Below are positions 25,967-36,308 of a DNA stretch of 57,271 bases, one piece after another; position 1 is the stretch's first letter, and each line of letters starts with the position of its first letter. The notes beneath the pieces are model-generated. The model did not search any database. It was not told the DNA's origin and was given only the letters and a program-made list of their open reading frames with translations. Source of the stretch: WJJR01 sp964440935 (GTDB lineage Bacteria; Zixibacteria; MSB-5A5; WJJR01); assembly GCA_964440935.1 (NCBI GenBank), contig CAYTTY010000022.1:1-57271 (forward strand). The letters are read 5' to 3'. Made by a program: the position numbers and the translations under genes.

Positions 25967-28059
25967 GCAAGACCGAGCGCCTCGATACGATTCTCCTGCG
26001 CAAGGGATGGGTGACCGACAATCAGGTGTTCCAAGCCTTGATGGAACAGGAACGTCTGGGGCATCCGTTTGGTTCGACCTTGGTATTGCTCGGGTTCATC
26101 TCCGAGGGTCAGCTTGCTGAAGCATTAGCTGAACAATACGGTACGCCGTCGTGGGATCCGGAAACGGCGGTGGTCGAAAATGCCGCACTCGAACTCTTCA
26201 CCGAGGAGTACGCGCGTCAACGGGAGTTCTTACCGTTGGCGTATGATGCCGGCAGCAGCCAACTGGAAATCGCGATTGCTGATCCGACCAATGTCGACGT
26301 CTTAGCCGAAATCCGCATGCAGGCCGGTGTTGAGAAACTGGTCGTTGCCACCGCGCCCAGTGTATCACTGGCGCGTTTGTGGAATCGCTTCTATCGTTCG
26401 CCGCGACGTGCAGAGCGGTCGCTATTGCCGCCGATCGAACGGAGTGGACCGATTACCGTGTCGGGACCGGTACCACGAGCGCAGCCGAAGGAGTCATCGA
26501 CACCGACCGACAAGCTCGGACTGGAGTTCAGCTTTTCGGTCGACCGTCCGGAAACATTCACTGAGGAAGAAACACCTCATCTCGCCCGCGTACTGCTCTG
26601 GCTGTCGCAGCCGTTTGTGGCCAAGCTGATCAAGTCGCTGTTGGAAATCGAACGTTGTTTTGTCGCGACATGGGACGGTGGCGAGATCCCACCGGGCGAA
26701 TGGAATTATGTTGTCTACGATCAGGACAGTCTGGCCGGTTCACCTGATGGTCTGACAACGCTGAAACGTCAGCATCCGCAAATCCAACCGGTGCTGCGTC
26801 CGTCGTTAACGACCGCCGTACTGCGGTCACCGTTGTCGTATGAACGCATGCGCGATGGCTACATTCACTTATCGGAATACATGCACAAGCTGGCGCCACA
26901 GAAGCGACGGGATCGTCGCGTAGCGCGTTATGCGCTTTCGGTGGCACGTCTGATGCCGTTAAGTGAGTTCGAAGTCGACACGTTGATGGTCGCCTGCGAG
27001 TTGGCGCCCATCCTTCGGGAGGATGAATCCGGCTTCACCAACTGGGATGGAGTGGCAGAAGATCTGCGCTGTCCGTACCCCGTCATCGATATTCTCAAAG
27101 CGGCACCACTGCCGTTTGAGACATGTAATGCCAAGCCGGGACAGTCATCACCGGAATCACCGCTGTCAGCGCGTATCCTCAGTCTGGTCACCTCCTTCCT
27201 GCTTGCCGCCGAACAGACCACGCCGAAGTCGATCGATGATTTGAGTCGCATCACCGATTGGTTGCGTGAAGACGCCGGCAGACGATTCGACCCGATTGCG
27301 GTCGAAGCGTTGCTCCGGGTGCTGCGTGAGGAGGTGTTGGAAGGCTGTCTGCCGCCGGGGCCGTCGGAGGTGATGCTGGTCTCCGATCAGCCGATGGAGT
27401 GGAGCCATCTTTCCATGCAGTTAGAAAACGATGGCTGGCGGGTGGTGACGGCCAAAGGTGCGGCCGAGGCGCGCAAACTGGTCGAGCGGCGCAAGCCCAA
27501 CGCGGTGGTTTGGGCCGCGGCCGGAGCGGTCGAATGGATTCGCTGGCTCAACGATGCCGCGCCCGGCGTGGCCTGCTTCCTCGTCATGGAAGAGCAGAAT
27601 CAGCCGCTCACTCGTGCGGCGTTGGAGGCGGGGTACGAGGATGTCTGGACCGGCTCCTGGGATACCAGTGTCGCCGTGACCAAGCTGACACGCGCGGCCT
27701 CGCGCAAGCCGCCGGGTGTAGTCGAGCAGGGAACGGTCACCGGTTCGCTCGAACAGTTGAGCTTCATTGATCTGATTCAGATTCTCACTGCGGGAGGCCG
27801 AAGTGTCTCCATCGATGTGAAGTCAAATAAGGACCAGGCACGGGTCGTGTTATGGCGCGGACAAATTAAGTTTGCTCTATCGGGGGACACTGAAGGCGAG
27901 CAGGCCGTCTACGATATCCTCACGTGGGAGACCGGCACTTTCAATCTGCATCCAATCGATGAGATGCCGAGTGTGAATGTGCGCATTCCGAACGATGCGC
28001 TGCTGTTGGAAGGCTGCCGGTTGCTCGACGAGAAACAGCGGGAAGCTATTGCGGAATAA
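25963..28059 (+). CDS. MshEN / degenerate HD-GYP / receiver-like / DUF4388 multidomain protein
   Basis: 698 residues. Residues 1-65 hold two MshEN-type motifs (RLDTILLRKGWVTDNQVFQAL and FGSTLVLLGFISEGQLAEAL), the c-di-GMP-binding N domain of pilus ATPases. Residues about 315-450 read like an HD-GYP domain (PLSARILSLVTSFLLAAE, DAGRRFDPIAVEALLRVLREEV) but lack the HD and GYP metal ligands. About 460-580 is receiver-like without a clear phospho-acceptor. The C terminus (GTVTGSLEQLSFIDLIQILTAGG...) is a DUF4388/PATAN domain. It starts at GTG 25963 with GGAGGAA upstream, overlapping the PilT stop. A c-di-GMP-responsive regulator of pilus motility is the natural inference. Confidence 0.65.
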   Translation: MSKTERLDTILLRKGWVTDNQVFQALMEQERLGHPFGSTLVLLGFISEGQLAEALAEQYGTPSWDPETAVVENAALELFTEEYARQREFLPLAYDAGSSQLEIAIADPTNVDVLAEIRMQAGVEKLVVATAPSVSLARLWNRFYRSPRRAERSLLPPIERSGPITVSGPVPRAQPKESSTPTDKLGLEFSFSVDRPETFTEEETPHLARVLLWLSQPFVAKLIKSLLEIERCFVATWDGGEIPPGEWNYVVYDQDSLAGSPDGLTTLKRQHPQIQPVLRPSLTTAVLRSPLSYERMRDGYIHLSEYMHKLAPQKRRDRRVARYALSVARLMPLSEFEVDTLMVACELAPILREDESGFTNWDGVAEDLRCPYPVIDILKAAPLPFETCNAKPGQSSPESPLSARILSLVTSFLLAAEQTTPKSIDDLSRITDWLREDAGRRFDPIAVEALLRVLREEVLEGCLPPGPSEVMLVSDQPMEWSHLSMQLENDGWRVVTAKGAAEARKLVERRKPNAVVWAAAGAVEWIRWLNDAAPGVACFLVMEEQNQPLTRAALEAGYEDVWTGSWDTSVAVTKLTRAASRKPPGVVEQGTVTGSLEQLSFIDLIQILTAGGRSVSIDVKSNKDQARVVLWRGQIKFALSGDTEGEQAVYDILTWETGTFNLHPIDEMPSVNVRIPNDALLLEGCRLLDEKQREAIAE

Positions 28060-28155
28060 CCAGTTATGTTCGTTCGGCAGGAGGGGGAATTCACGGATTC
28101 AGCGGCCCACAACACCCATAAACCGACAACTCACGCGTATTAGCACAACAGGGAC

Positions 28156-28181
28156 AACTTCCATCCCATTTGGTGGAAGTT
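28156..28181. promoter_or_regulatory. Inverted repeat upstream of the glucanotransferase fusion
   Basis: A perfect 8 bp inverted repeat AACTTCCA (28156-28163) / TGGAAGTT (28174-28181), 10 bp apart, lies 29 bp before the start codon. It may be an operator or a leader hairpin; no bound protein can be named. Confidence 0.3.
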
Positions 28182-28209
28182 CCAAGGATGATGTCCCCGG
28201 AAAGGTCAC

Positions 28210-31200
28210 ATGGACGCGACGACGACCCAACTCTCCGATCTGGCCCGCCACCACGGCGTCGAGGTGGACTATCACGACATCTTTGGCAATCACGTCTTTG
28301 CCGAACCTGACGCACTGGTGAAGGTCCTCCGCGCACTGGGTTCCCCGATAGAGACACCGGAGGATGCCAACGTTGCCTTGCGACATGATCGTCTGCAGCG
28401 GCTGCGTCAGGTCATTGCACCGGTCATTGTCGCATGGGACGGCGAACTGCCGAACATTCCGTTTCGTGTTTCGGCCACGATTGAGCATCTGCCGATTGAT
28501 CTGGAGCTGTTGAGCGACGATAACACGGTCCATCGCCGTCGCATTAACCCCGATGCATTCGTACCGATCGACTCCGAGGAATTCGAAGGCGAAGTCTTCC
28601 ATACGCGCGTCTTTTTGTGGGGCGAGCGTGTGTCGCTGGGGTATCACACGCTCATTATTCGTGTCGGTGGCATGACGCGCCGTTCGCTGGTAATCGCCGC
28701 ACCGACGCGGGCCTACCGTGGACAGACTCTTGAGAACGGCAATCGCACCTGGGGCGTGTTCGCGCCGGTGTATGCGTTAACATCAGAACGCAATTGGGGG
28801 GCGGGCGACTACACCGATCTTGGCAATCTGTCACAGGTCGTCGGTGATCTGGGTGGGGGCGTTATCGGTACCCTGCCGCTATTGCCGACCTTCATTGATC
28901 AATCAAACACGCCGAGTCCATACGCCCCGATCAGCCGGCTGTTCTGGAATGAGTTCTTCATCGACGTAGAGCGTCTGCCCGAACTTGAGCAGTGTCCCGC
29001 GGCGCGGGCGATTATGGACAGCCGCGCTTTCCGTGAGGAGCGCGAGCGTCTGCGTTCGCAGAATGAATGCGATTTCCCCGGGGGAATGAGTCTGAAGCGT
29101 CGCGTATTGAGTGAACTGGCCAGAAGCCTGGCCGAGAACCCGAGCGCACGGCGGCAGGAATTCGACCAGTATGTCCGCGAGCATCCTCGTCTGGTGGATT
29201 TTGCACAATTCCGCGCCGCGATGGAGACGCACGACGGACCCTGGCAGACATGGCCCCACGGAGCGCGTGATGGTGCATTGACACGCGACGACTACGACCC
29301 ACAAACGGTTTTGTATCATCAATATGTTCAATGGGTGGCCGATGCCCAGGTGGCCGATGTGGCAGAAACGGCGAGTGACCACGGTCCCGGCTTGTATCTC
29401 GATTTCCCGCTGGGTGTGCATCCCGACAGCTACGATGTCTGGCGCGATCGAGCAGTGTTTGCCCGCGGTGTATCGGTCGGCGCGCCACCGGATTCGTTCT
29501 TCATTAAGGGGCAGGACTGGGGATTTCCGCCGCTGAATCCGGAGGCGTCACGGCGCAACAGCCACCAGTATTTCATCAGTTGTGTACGCCACCATCTCAA
29601 ACACGCCGGGATGTTGCGCATTGATCACGTGATGGGATTGCACCGTCTGTTCTGGGTGCCGCATGGCATGCCGGCGACACAGGGTGTGTATGTCGAGCAG
29701 CCGGCCGAGGAGTTGTATGCGATTCTCTGCCTTGAATCGCATCGGTATCACGCCTTAATTGTCGGTGAGGACCTCGGCACGGTGGTCGACGACGTGCGCG
29801 AGTCGATGACGCGTCACGGACTGAAGCGGATGTATGTTGCTCAGTTCGACATGAAACCGAATTCGGATCATGCCATCGGTGAGGTCATTGATGATTCGGT
29901 TGCCGCACTCAACACCCACGACACGGCGACCTTCGCCGGATTTTGGGATGCAGGCGACGTTGATGATCGGGTGGCGCTCGGGCACATGTCCGAAATGGAG
30001 GCAAAGGCCGAACGCAAGCAACGTGCCGCACTGCGCGACTCCGTGATTGGCTTCCTGCGACGGACGGGTGATCTGACGGATGGTGCTGGAACCGATCAGG
30101 TCCTGCGCGCGGTGTTGCGGTATATGTGCCGCCAACGACCCGATCTGGCGTTGATCAACATTGAAGATTTGTGGCTGGAACGCCATCCGCAGAATATTCC
30201 CGGAACGGTCGATGAGCGGCCCAACTGGAAACGGCGTGCCCGCTACTCGATTGAATCACTGGCTCAAGCGCCGGAGATTGTCGACACCCTGCGCGACATT
30301 GCACGATTGTACGGAAAGGATCACGATATGACGACACCGTCACTGCCGGTCAAGTCCACACCGTCACGGGAGGCCGGACCGGTCGACCATCAGCCGACCA
30401 TGCAGGGCGACCACGACCGGCATCTGTTTAACGAAGGCACGCATTTGCGGCTGTATGACATTTTGGGTACGCATATTCGTACGGAGAACGGAACGTCCGG
30501 TGTGATGTTTGGTGTCTGGGCGCCCGATGCAGATGCTGTCTATGTGATGGGTGATTTCAATGAATGGAACAACTCGTCACATCCTTTGACGGCGCGATAC
30601 TCTTCTGGTATTTGGGAGGGTTTCATTCCCGGGATTGGACAGGGACAGCACTACAAATTTTACATTCACTCACGCTACAACGGCTACCGTGTGCAGAAGG
30701 CCGACCCGTATGCGTTTCACACCGAAACACCGCCGAAAAGTGCGTCGGTGGTGTGGGATCTCGACTACGAGTGGCAGGATCACGACTGGATGCGCGACCG
30801 GAAACGGCGCAATGCGATCGATGCGCCGATGGCGATCTATGAGGTGCATATCGGGTCGTGGATGCGCATGCCGGAGGAAGACAATCGTTACCTGACGTAT
30901 CGCGAACTGGCGCCCCGGTTGACCGACCATGTACTGCGCATGGGATTCACGCACGTCGAATTCCTGCCGGTGATGGAGCACCCGTTTTACGGATCGTGGG
31001 GCTACCAGGTGACGGGGTATTTCGCACCGACGAGCCGATACGGCACGCCGCAGGATTTCATGTATTTGGTCGACTATCTGCACCAGCATGGAATTGGTGT
31101 GATCCTCGATTGGGTACCGTCGCACTTCCCAACTGATGAACACGGCCTCGGTTATTTTGACGGTACGCACCTTTACGAGCACGCCGACCGCCGCTTGGGA

Positions 31201-32286
31201 TTCCATCCCGACTGGAGCAGTTGGATCTTCAACTACGGACGCAACGAAGTGCGGTCATTCCTCCTGTCGAGTGCGTTGTTCTGGCTCGACAAGTACCATG
31301 CGGACGGGCTGCGTGTCGACGGTGTGGCATCGATGCTGTACCGTGATTATTCCCGTGAGGGCGGTGACTGGTTGCCGAATGAGTACGGCGGACGTGAAAA
31401 TCTCGAAGCGATCTCGTTTCTGCGGCAGTTCAACGCCGCGATCTACGAACATTTTCCGGACGTGCAGACGATTGCGGAGGAATCGACCGATTGGCCGATG
31501 GTGTCGCGGCCGACATACATCGGCGGCTTGGGGTTCGGCTTGAAGTGGGACATGGGCTGGATGCACGACACGCTGCTGTACATGTCGCACAATCCGATCT
31601 ACCGGCAATACCATCACAATGAACTGACTTTCCGAATGCTCTACGCATTCTTCGAGAATTTTGCGTTGCCTTTGTCTCACGATGAAGTGGTGCACGGGAA
31701 GGGATCGTTGTTGAGTAAAATGCCCGGCGACGACTGGCAAAAGTTTGCCAATCTGCGATTGCTGTTCGGCTACATGTACGGGCAGGCCGGCAAGAAGCTG
31801 ATGTTCATGGGCGGCGAATTCGCCCAGTGGAATGAGTGGTATCATGAGACATCGCTCGACTGGGACTTGACCGACCATGATCCCCACGCCGGGATGATGC
31901 AGTGGGTCGGCGATCTGAACCGCGCCTACCGTGAACTGCCGGCGCTGCATGAACTGGACTCCGAACAGCAGGGCTTTGAGTGGATCGACTGCAGCGATGC
32001 TCAACAGAGTGTCATCAGCTTGTTGCGGAAGTCGCGTGACGGATCCCAGGAGATCGCGATCGTCGCCAATTTCACGCCTGTGCCGCGCGAACAGTATCGT
32101 ATCGGGTTGCCGCGTGGCGGATATTGGCCCGAGCGGCTGAACAGCGATGCCGAATGTTACGGCGGCAGCGGCGTCGGGAACGGCGGGGGAATCAACGCAA
32201 TCGAGAAGTCGCACCACGGACGGCCGTACTCCGCCGACGTGACCGTGCCACCCCTGGGCGTTGTCGTCTTCGTCAGCCCGACATAA
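28210..32286 (+). CDS. Fused 4-alpha-glucanotransferase (MalQ) and 1,4-alpha-glucan branching enzyme (GlgB)
   Basis: 1358 residues, about the sum of the two enzymes. Residues 1-700 form a GH77 amylomaltase that transfers maltodextrin segments: PLLPTFIDQSNTPSPYAPISRLFWNE, and the catalytic set Asp472 (RIDHVMGLHRLFW), Glu520 (VGEDLGTV) and Asp571 (LNTHDTATFAGFW). A linker (~700-745) leads to a CBM48 module (GVWAPDADAVYVMGDFNEWN) and a GH13 branching enzyme with VEFLPVMEHPFYGSWGYQ, nucleophile Asp1037 (DGLRVDGVASMLY), acid near Glu1090 (IAEESTDWP) and LPLSHDEVVHGKGS. The linked activities would elongate and branch alpha-glucan in one polypeptide. GGAAAGG precedes the ATG. A GH57 gene follows. 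Confidence 0.92.
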   Translation: MDATTTQLSDLARHHGVEVDYHDIFGNHVFAEPDALVKVLRALGSPIETPEDANVALRHDRLQRLRQVIAPVIVAWDGELPNIPFRVSATIEHLPIDLELLSDDNTVHRRRINPDAFVPIDSEEFEGEVFHTRVFLWGERVSLGYHTLIIRVGGMTRRSLVIAAPTRAYRGQTLENGNRTWGVFAPVYALTSERNWGAGDYTDLGNLSQVVGDLGGGVIGTLPLLPTFIDQSNTPSPYAPISRLFWNEFFIDVERLPELEQCPAARAIMDSRAFREERERLRSQNECDFPGGMSLKRRVLSELARSLAENPSARRQEFDQYVREHPRLVDFAQFRAAMETHDGPWQTWPHGARDGALTRDDYDPQTVLYHQYVQWVADAQVADVAETASDHGPGLYLDFPLGVHPDSYDVWRDRAVFARGVSVGAPPDSFFIKGQDWGFPPLNPEASRRNSHQYFISCVRHHLKHAGMLRIDHVMGLHRLFWVPHGMPATQGVYVEQPAEELYAILCLESHRYHALIVGEDLGTVVDDVRESMTRHGLKRMYVAQFDMKPNSDHAIGEVIDDSVAALNTHDTATFAGFWDAGDVDDRVALGHMSEMEAKAERKQRAALRDSVIGFLRRTGDLTDGAGTDQVLRAVLRYMCRQRPDLALINIEDLWLERHPQNIPGTVDERPNWKRRARYSIESLAQAPEIVDTLRDIARLYGKDHDMTTPSLPVKSTPSREAGPVDHQPTMQGDHDRHLFNEGTHLRLYDILGTHIRTENGTSGVMFGVWAPDADAVYVMGDFNEWNNSSHPLTARYSSGIWEGFIPGIGQGQHYKFYIHSRYNGYRVQKADPYAFHTETPPKSASVVWDLDYEWQDHDWMRDRKRRNAIDAPMAIYEVHIGSWMRMPEEDNRYLTYRELAPRLTDHVLRMGFTHVEFLPVMEHPFYGSWGYQVTGYFAPTSRYGTPQDFMYLVDYLHQHGIGVILDWVPSHFPTDEHGLGYFDGTHLYEHADRRLGFHPDWSSWIFNYGRNEVRSFLLSSALFWLDKYHADGLRVDGVASMLYRDYSREGGDWLPNEYGGRENLEAISFLRQFNAAIYEHFPDVQTIAEESTDWPMVSRPTYIGGLGFGLKWDMGWMHDTLLYMSHNPIYRQYHHNELTFRMLYAFFENFALPLSHDEVVHGKGSLLSKMPGDDWQKFANLRLLFGYMYGQAGKKLMFMGGEFAQWNEWYHETSLDWDLTDHDPHAGMMQWVGDLNRAYRELPALHELDSEQQGFEWIDCSDAQQSVISLLRKSRDGSQEIAIVANFTPVPREQYRIGLPRGGYWPERLNSDAECYGGSGVGNGGGINAIEKSHHGRPYSADVTVPPLGVVVFVSPT

Positions 32287-32366
32287 TGACGGAACACCAC
32301 GCGGGTTTTGCTTGTCCCCGGTTGAATCGGGTCTACATTGTCTGACCCGGACCGGAGGCCGGTGGC

Positions 32367-34799
32367 ATGGAACGATATCTCTGCGTACACGGACATTTCT
32401 ATCAACCTCCGCGTGAGAACCCCTGGCTGGAGCTGATCGAACGCCAGGATTCGGCGTACCCGTACCATGATTGGAACGAGCGCATCGACGCCGAATGCTA
32501 CGCGCCCAATGCCGCGGCCCGCATTCTCGACAACAACGGTCTGATCGACCTGATTGTCAGCAACTACGAACAGATCAGTTTTGATTTCGGTCCGACATTG
32601 TTGAGCTGGCTGGAGGTCCACGCACCGGTCACCTACCATGCGGTGCTCGAGGCCGATATCGAGAGCCGTCGACGGTTCTCCGGGCACGGTTCGGCGATGG
32701 CGCAGGCGTACAATCACCTCGTGTTGCCACTCGCCAACCGTCGTGACAAAATCACGCAGATCGTCTGGGGAATACGCGATTTCGAATATCGGTTTCGCCG
32801 GAAGCCGGAAGGGATGTGGCTTCCGGAGGCGGGCGTTGATTTAGAAACGCTTGATATTGCGGCAGAATATGGCATCGCGTTTACGATCTTGGCTCCGCAT
32901 CAGGCGCAACGGGTGCGCAAGATCGGGGGACGATTATGGAAAGATGTCAACGGACACCGAATTGATCCGACGCAACCGTATCAGGTTGCGCTACCGTCGG
33001 GACGCACCATTGCCGTGTTCTTCTATGACGGTCCGGTGTCACGCGGGATTGCATTCGAAGGATTGCTGCGTGACGGCGGGCAATTCGCCAATCGTCTGCT
33101 GGGATTGTTCAATGATGACAGTCCACATCCGCAATTGGTGAATGTCGCGACCGATGGCGAGACGTTCGGCCACCATCACCGGTTCGGTGAAATGGCGTTG
33201 GCGTATGCGTTGAGATCAATCACCGCCGACCGCAAAGCACGCGTGACGAATTACAGCGAATACCTGGCGATGCATCCCCCGACACACGAGGTGGAGATTG
33301 TCGAGGACTCATCGTGGAGCTGTGCGCATGGCGTTGAACGCTGGCGATCCAATTGTGGATGTAATACCGGCGGGCCGCCGGGCTGGACACAGGAGTGGCG
33401 GGTGCCGTTGCGGGCGGCGTTGGATTGGCTGCGTGACTCACTGACACCGCAATTCGATCGATTGGCGAGCAACCTGTTGACGAATCCGTGGACGGCGCGC
33501 GACGATTATATCAATGTCATCCTCAATCGATCCGATGACAGTATCGCCGACTTTCTTAAGGCGCATCAGACACATCCACTCGATGACGAAGACATCACCC
33601 AGGCGCTGCGGCTGCTCGAAATGCAGCGCAACGCCATGTTGATGTACACCAGCTGCGCCTGGTTCTTCAACGACATTTCCGGTATTGAAACGATCCAGGT
33701 GCTGCAATATGCCGGCCGTGTCATTCAATTGGCCGAAGACTTAACCGGTGAATCATACGAAAACCGCTTTGTGGCCATGCTCGAGCAAGCAAAGAGCAAC
33801 ATCCGCGACCACAAAGACGGCCGGCACATCTACGAGGAATTCGTCTCCGGGGGACACGTCGAGCTCGAAACAATCGCCGCACACTTCGGGATTAATGCTC
33901 TTTTCCGCGAGGATGGATTGACTGAGAGGCTGGGCTGTTTTGTGATGGAGGATGGCCACGGTGAGATTCACACCGCCGGTAAGGCACGGCTGGCGCTGGG
34001 TGAAGTGAAAGTCCGATCACAGATCACACGAAATGGTGGCCGTTTCGCCTTTGCGGCCTTACACCTCGGCGATCACAATGTGACCTGTAGCGTGCGCACT
34101 GTCTCCAGTGGCAATCCGACCGTCGCCGACATGAATGAACTGCTGGAGGTGTTCCGGCGTAATGATGTCCGTGAAACACTGCGTCGCATGGAGTTTCAGA
34201 CCGACGCGTCGACGTTTACGCTCGAAACGCTCTTCGGCGACGAGCAGCGCCGGATTCTGCGGCATATTCTCAGCACCTCACTCGGTAAAGCCGAGAGCAT
34301 CTATCGTGGTATCTACAAGGAACACGCGCCGACCATGCGGTTTGTGACGCGTTTGCACATGCCGCCGCCGCTCGCGTTTCTAACGGCCGCGGAATTTGTG
34401 ATTAACGAGGAACTTCGGCGCGCCGTGTCGGCCCACGAAGTCGATCTCACTGCGGTCAACGATCTGCTGACGGAAGCGCGGCGGACGGGCGTGGCGCTGG
34501 ATGAAACCTTGATTGGATTCGCGCTCGGCCGGAATCTCAATGCTACGATGCAGGAGTTGTTTGGCAGTCCACAGGATCTGGGATTGCTGGAGAAGGCCAG
34601 TGCGCTGGCCTCGCTGGTCCAATCGATGGGATATCGGATCGATTTGCGCGAAGCCCAGAACACCTGCTATGAGATGCGCCAGTGGGTCTACCCGGATGTG
34701 CTGCTGCGGAGTCAGCGTGACGACACCGAAGCGAAGTGGTGGCTTGAACGATTCGAAACGTTGGCCGCGGCACTGTGGATACGTGTGAATGACAATTGA
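32367..34799 (+). CDS. GH57 glycoside hydrolase with DUF3536-type C-terminal region
   Basis: 810 residues. The N terminus has the GH57 hallmark CVHGHFYQPPRENPW (H-x-H-x-Y-QP) and the nucleophile block GMWLPEAGVD with Glu154. Further family features are FFYDGPVSRGIAFEGLL and VATDGETFGHHHRFGEMAL, which would hold the acid Asp. The C-terminal ~400 residues match the extension common in bacterial amylase-like GH57 proteins (CAWFFNDISGIETIQVLQYA). The protein lacks a signal peptide, so it acts in the cytoplasm, probably on alpha-glucans made or remodelled by the MalQ-GlgB fusion just upstream. Exact activity (alpha-amylase, amylopullulanase or branching) cannot be decided. Confidence 0.88.
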   Translation: MERYLCVHGHFYQPPRENPWLELIERQDSAYPYHDWNERIDAECYAPNAAARILDNNGLIDLIVSNYEQISFDFGPTLLSWLEVHAPVTYHAVLEADIESRRRFSGHGSAMAQAYNHLVLPLANRRDKITQIVWGIRDFEYRFRRKPEGMWLPEAGVDLETLDIAAEYGIAFTILAPHQAQRVRKIGGRLWKDVNGHRIDPTQPYQVALPSGRTIAVFFYDGPVSRGIAFEGLLRDGGQFANRLLGLFNDDSPHPQLVNVATDGETFGHHHRFGEMALAYALRSITADRKARVTNYSEYLAMHPPTHEVEIVEDSSWSCAHGVERWRSNCGCNTGGPPGWTQEWRVPLRAALDWLRDSLTPQFDRLASNLLTNPWTARDDYINVILNRSDDSIADFLKAHQTHPLDDEDITQALRLLEMQRNAMLMYTSCAWFFNDISGIETIQVLQYAGRVIQLAEDLTGESYENRFVAMLEQAKSNIRDHKDGRHIYEEFVSGGHVELETIAAHFGINALFREDGLTERLGCFVMEDGHGEIHTAGKARLALGEVKVRSQITRNGGRFAFAALHLGDHNVTCSVRTVSSGNPTVADMNELLEVFRRNDVRETLRRMEFQTDASTFTLETLFGDEQRRILRHILSTSLGKAESIYRGIYKEHAPTMRFVTRLHMPPPLAFLTAAEFVINEELRRAVSAHEVDLTAVNDLLTEARRTGVALDETLIGFALGRNLNATMQELFGSPQDLGLLEKASALASLVQSMGYRIDLREAQNTCYEMRQWVYPDVLLRSQRDDTEAKWWLERFETLAAALWIRVNDN

Positions 34800-34838
34800 C
34801 CCTGTACCCGAATCGCGCCGACACCTGTAATCTTCGTG

Positions 34839-36308
34839 ATGACTCCCGTTCCTGACAACCGGATCAACGTCCTTAATGATGATCCTATCAACGCGCACGG
34901 CGCTTATGTTGTGTACTGGATGATTGCGGCCCGCCGGACGCACTGGAATTTCGGCCTTCAGCGCGCCCTCGAATACACTCAAGAACTGAAGAAGCCCTTG
35001 TTTGTCCTGGAAGCCCTGCGATGCGGCTATCAGTGGGTGTCCGACCGGCATCATCAGTTCATCATTGATGGTATGACCGACAATGCGCGGCGCCTGAATC
35101 GCAAAGGTGTGCACTATTATCCGTATGTCGAGCCAACGTTCGATGCCGGTAAGGGGTTGCTGGCGGGACTGGCGGAACAGGCATGTGTGGTCGTGACCGA
35201 TCAGTATCCCGCATTCTTCCTGCCACGGATGCTGCGGTCTGCCGCCGGTCAGATCTCGGTGCGCTTGGAAGCGGTCGATTCAAATGGATTGCTGCCGTTG
35301 AGTGCAACAGAGAAGGATCATCCGACCGCCTACGCCTTTCGACGATATCTGCAAAAAATATTGCCGGATCATTTGCCCGACGCTCCGGTCGACAATCCGT
35401 TGAAGGGGCTGCGACTGCCTGAGTTCGACGTGTCGGTGAAGCAGATCGAGAAACGATGGCCGGTTTGGGAGTTTGATGACGATCGATCAGCGTCATCGTT
35501 GCAACCGTTGCCGATTGATCACGGCGTGGGTATCGCTCCCGTGATGGGTGGAGAGAAGGCTGCGCGAGATCGTCTGTCCCAGTTCGTTGAGAATGGACTG
35601 AGGCAGTACGGAGAATTGCGCAATTCAGTCGCCTATGACGTGACCAGCCGGTTGTCCCCGTACTTGCACTTCGGGCATATCTCGGCTCATGAGGTTTTTG
35701 CTGCGGTGATGGACCACGAGAATTGGTCGACGAGTCATGTGTTTCCCAAAGCCAACGGTAGCCGCAGCGGCTGGTGGGGCGTGAGTGAAACGGCCGAAGG
35801 GTTTCTGGATCAGTTGATTACCTGGCGCGAGCTGGGATTCAACATGTGTGTCCACCGCCGGGATTACGAACGCTATGAGTCGCTTCCCGAGTGGGCCCAG
35901 GCGACGTTGCGCGAGCATCGGAGGGACAAGCGTGCGTATGTGTACTCGCTTGCCGAGTTCGAATGTGCGGCCACTCATGATGAGCTTTGGAACGCCGCTC
36001 AACGGCAACTCGTACGCGAAGGCCAAATGCACAATTACCTGCGCATGTTGTGGGGGAAGAAGATTCTCGAATGGTCGCGCACGCCTGAGGACGCGCTCGA
36101 TGTCATGATCGAGTTGAACAACAAGTATGCCCTCGATGGACGCGATCCCAACTCATACAGCGGCATCTTTTGGTGCTTCGGCCGCTACGACCGTCCGTGG
36201 GGACCCGAACGTCCGATCTTCGGCAAAATCCGTTACATGAGTTCTGAGAACACGGCGCGAAAGATGGATGTGACCGAATACCTGGAGCGGTATTCGGAAT
36301 CGATTTAG
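34839..36308 (+). CDS. phr: Class II CPD photolyase
   Basis: About 489 residues. It repairs cyclobutane pyrimidine dimers using light and FADH-. Class II traits are clear: VVYWMIAARRTHWNFGLQRAL near the N terminus, FLDQLITWRELGFNMC, LRMLWGKKILEW, and the C-terminal block ELNNKYALDGRDPNSYSGI followed by WCFGRYDRPWGPERPIFGKIRYMS. The region binds FAD and the thymine dimer. GTG 34836 directly precedes ATG 34839; no ribosome-binding site is obvious. The gene ends at a TAG that is part of a repeat terminus (36306-36322). A CarH-like light/B12 regulator lies convergently about 630 bp downstream. Confidence 0.93.
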   Translation: MTPVPDNRINVLNDDPINAHGAYVVYWMIAARRTHWNFGLQRALEYTQELKKPLFVLEALRCGYQWVSDRHHQFIIDGMTDNARRLNRKGVHYYPYVEPTFDAGKGLLAGLAEQACVVVTDQYPAFFLPRMLRSAAGQISVRLEAVDSNGLLPLSATEKDHPTAYAFRRYLQKILPDHLPDAPVDNPLKGLRLPEFDVSVKQIEKRWPVWEFDDDRSASSLQPLPIDHGVGIAPVMGGEKAARDRLSQFVENGLRQYGELRNSVAYDVTSRLSPYLHFGHISAHEVFAAVMDHENWSTSHVFPKANGSRSGWWGVSETAEGFLDQLITWRELGFNMCVHRRDYERYESLPEWAQATLREHRRDKRAYVYSLAEFECAATHDELWNAAQRQLVREGQMHNYLRMLWGKKILEWSRTPEDALDVMIELNNKYALDGRDPNSYSGIFWCFGRYDRPWGPERPIFGKIRYMSSENTARKMDVTEYLERYSESI

